Below are positions 10,322-14,584 of a DNA stretch of 14,584 bases, piece after piece. The stretch comes from Gyrodactylus bullatarudis (Eukaryota; Platyhelminthes; Monogenea; Gyrodactylidea; Gyrodactylidae). The stretch's first letter is position 1, and the number at the start of each line of letters is the position of its first letter. A model generated the notes under the pieces. The model made no database searches. It was not told the origin of the DNA and saw nothing but the letters and a program-made list of their open reading frames with translations. The DNA is taken from positions 1 to 14,584 of the forward strand of contig SSNU01002983.1 of assembly GCA_012064415.1 (NCBI GenBank), given 5' to 3'. Both the position numbers and the translations under genes were made by a program.

Positions 10322-10972
10322 ATGATACTGGATCAAGCCCTAAACTATTCATGGAATTATGTAGTCTCACTGTTTTGGGATAAATATCCTAATCCTTACG
10401 CTAGTCATATTAAAAATTGTGATGTTATTGAAAGATATTTCTTACCAAATTCTAATCTATATACCAAAAGGCTGTTGCTCAAGCAAAATTCTTATCCCAT
10501 TCCATCTTGGATCAAAAAGCATGTCAACACAAATTGTGAGTATGTTTTGGAAGAATCTATATTAAACCTAAAAACTAAAGAATTCAAAACTTATACACAA
10601 AATATTGGAACTTTATCTAAACATGCAGTTGTTATAGAAACAGCCACTTATACTCCTTCAGAAGACGATCAAAAATGTTTTTTGAAAAGAATAGCTAAAG
10701 TTGAAAGTTCCTACAACTGGGCATTGAAAAGAACTCTGTCTGTATTCCTCCTACATAGGTATAAAATATCTGCGAAAAATTCTCTCCTTGGAATTGAATA
10801 TATATGCCAGGAAAATGATGTAAATTATTCTCCAAGTGAAAGCTGTAAGAAATTCAATATGAAGGAGATTGTTAAATCAAAAGTTTTGGATAAGGCTAAA
10901 AATGCAAGGGAATTAGCAACAATACCAAAGCTACAATGTGTATCAGCTGAATCACAAACTGACAAAAAATAA
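10322..10972 (+). CDS. PRELID1: PRELI/MSF1-domain protein (PRELID1-like), intronless
   Basis: PRELI-domain proteins work with TRIAP1-type partners in the mitochondrial intermembrane space to carry phospholipids, phosphatidic acid in the case of PRELID1, between the two membranes. The frame encodes 216 residues, close to the usual size. The PRELI domain covers about residues 5-170. It shows YSWNYVVSLFWDKYPNPY near the start, the RLLLKQN strand, PSWIKK, YVLEESI, and a late LLGIEYICQ matching the family's GFEYIL. The tail (about 172-216) is Lys-rich and helical, in the position of the PRELID1 tail. The ATG is the first in frame and directly precedes the domain. Unlike its neighbours it has no intron. 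The paralogue (PRELID1 rather than PRELID2/3) is a likely but unproven choice. Confidence 0.88.
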   Translation: MILDQALNYSWNYVVSLFWDKYPNPYASHIKNCDVIERYFLPNSNLYTKRLLLKQNSYPIPSWIKKHVNTNCEYVLEESILNLKTKEFKTYTQNIGTLSKHAVVIETATYTPSEDDQKCFLKRIAKVESSYNWALKRTLSVFLLHRYKISAKNSLLGIEYICQENDVNYSPSESCKKFNMKEIVKSKVLDKAKNARELATIPKLQCVSAESQTDKK

Positions 10973-10973
10973 A
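10968..10973 (+). terminator. AATAAA overlapping the stop codon of the PRELI-type gene
   Basis: AATAAA spans the TAA at 10970-10972. Further copies lie at 11036-11041 and 11066-11071, the last only 8 bp before the next gene's ATG. Any of these could serve. The sequence cannot say which is used. Confidence 0.35.
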
Positions 10974-11078
10974 TATTCCATTTTGTAACAATTTCTTCAT
11001 GTTGATTCAACAATGTTGATACTACTTTTTATATGAATAAAACTAGACTGCTAAATTAGATTCTGAATAAAAATATTT

Positions 11079-11279
11079 ATGAATTACTATTTTATCTCAA
11101 TTCTTATCATATTATTTGGAAATTTTATCAGAGAGACTCGATCATGTTTTTGTATGCCTACTGGGTTCCCATGTTTTCGAGATTACTATTGCTGTAAGGA
11201 TTTGAAATGTAGAGGATTCTATGAATTCGAGAAGTTTTGTTATCCTCAGCTAGAAACTACAGGTAAAAGTTTTAATTAA
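11079..11279 (+). CDS. Secreted cysteine-rich peptide with knottin-like (ICK) spacing
   Basis: The 66-residue product starts with a hydrophobic signal peptide (about residues 3-17, cleavage probably near 20-22). A short mature part follows, with seven Cys at 23, 25, 32, 38, 39, 44 and 54. From Cys25 the spacing is C-x6-C-x5-CC-x4-C-x9-C, the inhibitor-cystine-knot pattern of many animal defence, signalling and venom peptides. Cys23 is extra and unpaired, suggesting dimerisation or a different pairing. The tail after Cys54 is 12 residues. The fold is inferred from spacing only. The gene is intronless, lies 106 bp after the PRELI-type stop on the same strand, and converges on CFAP45 with 26 bp between stop codons. 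I cannot name a family and no activity should be assumed. A missed exon is possible but not needed. Confidence 0.7.
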   Translation: MNYYFISILIILFGNFIRETRSCFCMPTGFPCFRDYYCCKDLKCRGFYEFEKFCYPQLETTGKSFN

Positions 11280-11280
11280 A
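11271..11280. terminator. Palindromic poly(A) signal TTTAATTAAA shared by two convergent genes
   Basis: The 10-bp palindrome gives ATTAAA on the plus strand (11275-11280, overlapping the knottin stop) and ATTAAA on the minus strand (11271-11276, about 30 bases after the CFAP45 stop). It is the nearest such signal for both genes. If both use it, the CFAP45 transcript would end within the knottin coding sequence. Confidence 0.45.
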
Positions 11281-11305
11281 ATTTAACAATATTCTGTAAT
11301 AACAC

Positions 11306-12986
11306 TCATTTCTTTTTAAATGTTGCCTCTAATTTTGCATCTGGCTTATTCATTTGTCGTTCAATTTCGTTAATATACCTTTTCGGTAAGCTTGTTGTTC
11401 TAAAAGATCATGACAATTTTATATACATACTCTAGTTCTTTGATCTTAAGATTTTTTGCTTGTTCTATCAGAGCTTTTCTTTTGTATGCCTGGTCCTTTA
11501 TTGTATTTCCTTCTTTGAAACTTTCATTTTTCAATGCCAGTCGCTCTTGTTCCTTCTCATAAATCTGTCGTTTTATGAAATTGGTGAATTCCCTATTTTT
11601 TTCTGATAGAATAACTCTTTTATTTTTCTCCTCTTGAATGTATTCCTTATCTCGTGCTAAGATTTCCTTTCTTTCCAATTCATCTCGTTCGGCTTGAATT
11701 TTTTTAAGCCTATCTTTGAATTCTGCTTGACATTTTCTGGCTTCGTTCATTTCATTTTCAATTTTTTTCCTCTCGTTAGCTTCAAATATTTCTTTCTGAC
11801 GACGTGATCTTTCCGCTTCTTCAATAGCTCTTTTAGACTTTATTGCATCTCTCTCAGCCGCTTCATCTCTTGCTCGTTCCTGCAGAAGACGCATCTTACT
11901 AATTTCTATTTCTTTCAATTTTTTCATTCTACGCTTTTGTTTCTCAAATTCTTGTTCTCTGTCATCTTTTTCCTTTTGATCCCTAATTACCTTTTCATTT
12001 AATATTCTTTCTGCCTCTTGAAGTTTAGCCCTTCGTTCAAGTTCAATTTCACGAGCCAATTCTATTTCATTTTTAATTCTGAGTCGTTCTTCGATTTCTT
12101 TTTCACGCTCCTTAATGTCATCATTAAAAAGATCCATCATTCTTCTTCGGTATGCAATATTTTCTTGTTCAATTCGATCTTGATTTGTTAATTTAATATC
12201 TTCATTTTCTTTAATTTGCTTGAGTACAGTACAAGCAGCTTCAATTTCTTTCTCTTTTCTTTGGGCTTCTTGTAACTCTTCTTCTTTAATTTTTCTTTGA
12301 CGTTCTTGCTCTATGAGTTTATTTATTCTGGCTTCTTCAGCCAAGGCAGATTTTCTAATTTCCTCACGTTCCTTGACTTGAGCATCTCGAATTGCTTGGG
12401 TTTTTGCATTATTAATTGCTACATTCAAACGTTTTAGTTCTGGATCCTCTTCGTCTCTTTGGTGTTTAGCGTATTTGATCAAGAGTTCCGCTTGAATTTT
12501 AGTCTCCTCTTCTAGATCGGTCAATCTTTCATCCTTTCGTCGTTTAATATCAAGGTTTTTAAAATTCTCTTTCCTTATTCGAACATCATCTAAAATTTTT
12601 GCTGTTTTTTCTCGTTTTAATTCCTCATTGCGTGTCTCTTCTTCAGGAGAGACAAATTTAGCTCTTTCTAAAAGAGAAGAAAATTCTTTTTTCCCCAATA
12701 TTTTTATTGACTCAAATTCATCAGAACAAGGCAATCTTAATGTTTATTAAACATAGTTAAATCATTGAAATAGAACTTACACAATTTTATTTGAAGTACG
12801 AGAATCAGTGCCAAACAAACTGTTATCAATAATTTGATTTTTATTTTGAATTAGAGAATTATTCTAATAATAATAGAAATGAATAACTTTATTGGTGCCA
12901 AATAAAGTTTCGTCAATGTATGAATCTTTGCTTATTAATCTATAATTAAATTTTTTTGGTCGAGAAGCCTTCATGTTTTTATTCAT
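11306..12986 (-). CDS. CFAP45: Cilia and flagella associated protein 45 (CFAP45/CCDC19), four exons
   Basis: CFAP45 is a coiled-coil microtubule inner protein of ciliary doublets. Exons: 12888-12986, 12781-12863, 11431-12735, 11306-11399, giving 526 residues (human about 551). Introns are 24, 45 and 31 bp, each GT-AG, and each contains or leads into an in-frame stop if unspliced. Diagnostic parts are DETLFG near the start, DEFESIK, LTDLEEETKIQAE, NNAKTQAIRDAQV, then almost uninterrupted Glu/Lys/Arg-rich coiled coil to about residue 490. The C-terminus TTSLPKRYINEIERQ matches the conserved family ending and is reached only by splicing out the 31-bp intron. The frame in the large exon has no ATG of its own, so exons 1-2 are required. 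A tandem duplication of the LFGT motif occurs at residues 24-33 and 45-54. Confidence 0.92.
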
Positions 12987-13091
12987 GGTTACATATAATT
13001 TAGTTTTGAAATCTTAAGTTTCAAATAAAAAGGTAAAATTGTTAAGCTATATTCATTCAAACGACTTCGCAATTTGTTGGTCTTGTTTAAA
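12987..13091. promoter_or_regulatory. 105-bp divergent promoter region
   Basis: This interval separates the CFAP45 ATG (minus) from the ATG of the unknown six-exon gene (plus). It contains an inverted repeat TTTGAAA-7 bp-TTTCAAA at 13005-13025. I found no complete RFX-type X-box, the usual ciliary-gene element; only a GTAACC half-site sits immediately upstream of the CFAP45 ATG. Confidence 0.4.
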
Positions 13092-13751
13092 ATGACCGAG
13101 GATTTGCTTCATCTAAAAGTAACAGAGTCATTTTTAAACAGTATTACTGCTCCAAATGTATGTCTTAATTTCTAATTACAGGTTAAAATAAACATTGAAT
13201 TCAAAGAAAACCTCCATGTGAGATAATATTCCTTTTATCTTAGATATTTTATGTCAAAAATGATAATTTGGTAAAAACATTTAAAGTTGTTTTCGACAAA
13301 TCCGAGAAAGATGAACACTACTTAGCTCTAATAGAAATTAATAAAAAATCTAAAATTATTGGAAGACTCAACAACAGTGCTCGCGTTGTAGCGAATAATG
13401 AATCTTTCTCACAGTTTCGTGAAAGCTGCCTAAAATTGGATAGTAATGTTAGGCAGTAAGTTTTTGATATACTTGACGTTGAATTCAGAACTGAAACACT
13501 TGCCAAAGATCATAAAATAGTCATAGATTATAAGTAATTTCTTGAAAAATACATTTTTAGCTACATTAAAATGTTTCAAGACGATGTGTCATTATTAAAG
13601 GATCTTTTAGACAAGTCAACGAATCCTGAGTCAACAGAAGTAATCAATTAATTAATCTTCATTTTAGAAAATCAAATCAAAAATAATAAAATTAATGAAT
13701 GAGGCTCTATCAAGGCGTTCAGAAATGAATTCTTTTTTGAAAAAAATATAA
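13092..13751 (+). CDS. Unknown protein, six exons separated by micro-introns of 24-33 bp
   Basis: Exons: 13092-13157, 13182-13217, 13244-13455, 13489-13533, 13561-13639, 13668-13751. Introns are 24, 26, 33, 27 and 28 bp, all GT-AG, with donors GTATGT, GTGAGA, GTAAGT, GTAATT and GTAATC. Phases match at every junction and yield 173 residues ending in TAA. Ending instead at the TAA just after exon 5 (inside the last intron) is possible, but the 28-bp intron joins a further in-frame 27-residue segment. The N-terminal two thirds looks beta-rich (KINIEFKENLH, TFKVVFD, HYLALIEINKK, KIIGRLNNSARVV). The C-terminal part is helical and charged. No signal peptide or membrane segment is seen, and I recognise no family. 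It is divergent from CFAP45, so shared regulation, perhaps in ciliated cells, is possible but only inferred. Confidence 0.75.
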
Positions 13752-13835
13752 TTTTTTACTGAATTCAGGCTTTCAGTTTTAGCTACCAATTATTCCTTGC
13801 AAATATATTATTATTGATAGCATTTATTTTTATAG

Positions 13836-14057
13836 GGATGGCTAAAAGAAGGTGGTAGGATGGGCATTCTTATAGGTGTCCCTCTTGCAACATATATTGT
13901 AGTTTGTTTGCCAAGTTCAAAAGACTATGCAAGAAGAGTCCAAAGAGTAATCACGTATGACCAAACAAAAAGAGATATCTATCCAGAGTTAGATGAAACA
14001 ATCGAGGAATCAAGAGATAAAGCCAATTCTCGTTACCTTCATTTTAGAAAACTATGA
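13836..14057 (+). CDS. Small single-pass membrane protein, PET100-like candidate
   Basis: The certain part is ATG 13860 to TGA 14055-14057, 65 residues: a short membrane segment (about GILIGVPLATYIVVCLP) followed by a charged tail with KRDIYPELDE. The frame stays open upstream to an acceptor-like TTTTTATAG (13827-13835), adding GWLKEGGR before the Met. That extension plus membrane segment, and the later KR-x-x-YP, resemble PET100, an inner-membrane factor for cytochrome c oxidase assembly. UQCC3-type proteins have a similar layout and are the alternative. If the extension is real, its start codon lies in an upstream exon I could not locate; an out-of-frame ATG at 13838 would lie upstream of the ATG at 13860. 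The gene begins about 100 bp after the preceding stop on the same strand. The coding call is fairly firm and the function tentative. Confidence 0.55.
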   Translation, partial: GWLKEGGRMGILIGVPLATYIVVCLPSSKDYARRVQRVITYDQTKRDIYPELDETIEESRDKANSRYLHFRKL

Positions 14058-14063
14058 AAGGAT

Positions 14064-14069
14064 AATAAA
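14064..14069 (+). terminator. Poly(A) signal AATAAA after the small membrane protein gene
   Basis: AATAAA begins 7 bases after the TGA at 14055-14057. Its position suits a very short 3' untranslated region, as elsewhere in the right half of the window. Confidence 0.5.
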
Positions 14070-14584
14070 TGTATATTTCTTTAGATATTTTTACTTCTAG
14101 TCACTAACAAGTAGTCATTTTATTTTATGTAAGAAAATTGATGAATTTAGAACTTATTATGTAAGTTAAGAATAGTGTCCAAAACACATTAGAAATCTAA
14201 AATTTACATCTAAGGATAGGCGTGATTTTAATGGTTATCCAATCAACCGTTTATTTGTTGATGACGATTGATTAAGATTATTGTTAGGATCTCCTAGAGA
14301 CCGTCTCTACTTTCCAGAAATTTAACCCTTTCGGTGCCGAGACTATTTTACAATGTTTATAAAAACCTAAATTTAGCTATGAAAATACCAAGTTATTTGG
14401 CCAAAATTTTTTTAGATAAAAATATACGTACATTTTCATATACGTCCGGATAGTTGGAATATTCATCAATTAAAATTATAACAAAAGAATTATATTCAAA
14501 GAGATATGTACATTTCGCCAGGTCTCGTCAGTCTCAATTCCTGGTTCAATATTTAATAAAATTGTTTTAATGAATTGTTTTGAA
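14070..14584. other. Intergenic; possible start of a transposable element
   Basis: No gene is visible. It contains a GC-richer palindrome, AGAGAC-C-GTCTCT, around 14297-14309, and the candidate piggyBac terminus at 14322-14343. The rest is AT-rich and open to no frame worth calling. Confidence 0.4.
14322..14343 (+). mobile_element. Candidate piggyBac-type terminus (TTAA + CCCTTTCGGTGCC)
   Basis: TTAA at 14322-14325 is followed by CCCTTTCGGTGCCGAGAC, GC-rich against its surroundings. piggyBac elements insert at TTAA and usually begin with CCC followed by a short T- or A-containing stretch. The partner end would be the reverse complement followed by TTAA. It is not in the window, so an element would continue beyond base 14584 or this is a solitary end. 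Confidence 0.28.

Noticed and set aside
11400..12734. CFAP45 as a single-exon gene starting at TTG 12734.
   Set aside because: The frame has no ATG at that end and both termini deviate from the family. Splicing at 12736-12780 and 11400-11430 repairs both.
13268..13506. Independent short genes on either strand.
   Set aside because: The plus-strand piece is exon 3 of the six-exon gene and the minus-strand frame is its shadow.
13244..13533. Resemblance of the unknown protein to the TFIIF beta subunit (GRLNNSARVV region).
   Set aside because: Only a few residues match and the winged-helix C-terminus is missing, so no function is assigned.

Overview
The window reads as AT-rich nuclear DNA of an animal. 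CNNM, PRELI-type and CFAP45 genes are present, coding regions are cut by GT-AG introns, and AATAAA/ATTAAA poly(A) signals are visible. TAA and TGA both end the clearest genes, and in-frame TAA, TAG or TGA interrupt the introns, so the code looks standard. CFAP45 implies motile cilia. Many introns are only 22-33 bp and the right half is very compact. Together these suggest a small, reduced animal genome such as an orthonectid- or dicyemid-like parasite. That assignment is inference from architecture only.

Left part (1-6000): gene-poor. It holds a possible two-exon minus-strand gene (391-745), a 433-bp TA-flanked inverted-repeat element (1246-1678), and a nearly intact Mutator-like element (2326-3500). 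The latter has ~300-bp terminal inverted repeats, a perfect 9-bp target duplication and a decayed SWIM-finger transposase remnant. A frame broken by one TGA (3960-4472) and about 1.5 kb with no supportable gene follow.

Middle part (6009-10972): a complete five-exon CNNM magnesium-transport-mediator gene on the minus strand (831 codons plus stop, introns 178-773 bp). It is divergent from an intronless PRELI/PRELID-type mitochondrial lipid-transfer gene on the plus strand.

Right part (11079-14069): tightly packed. A secreted knottin-like cysteine-rich peptide gene is convergent with a four-exon CFAP45 gene, and both may share one palindromic poly(A) signal. A divergent six-exon gene of unknown function follows, with five introns of 24-33 bp, then a small membrane protein resembling the cytochrome oxidase assembly factor PET100. 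The last bases may contain a piggyBac-type transposon end.

No single pathway links the genes. Two encode probable mitochondrial proteins (PRELI-type, PET100-like), one a ciliary doublet protein, one a plasma-membrane ion regulator and one a secreted peptide. What is unusual is the gene architecture: micro-introns beside normal introns, minimal intergenic space and overlapping 3' ends. All family calls were made by eye without database searches.
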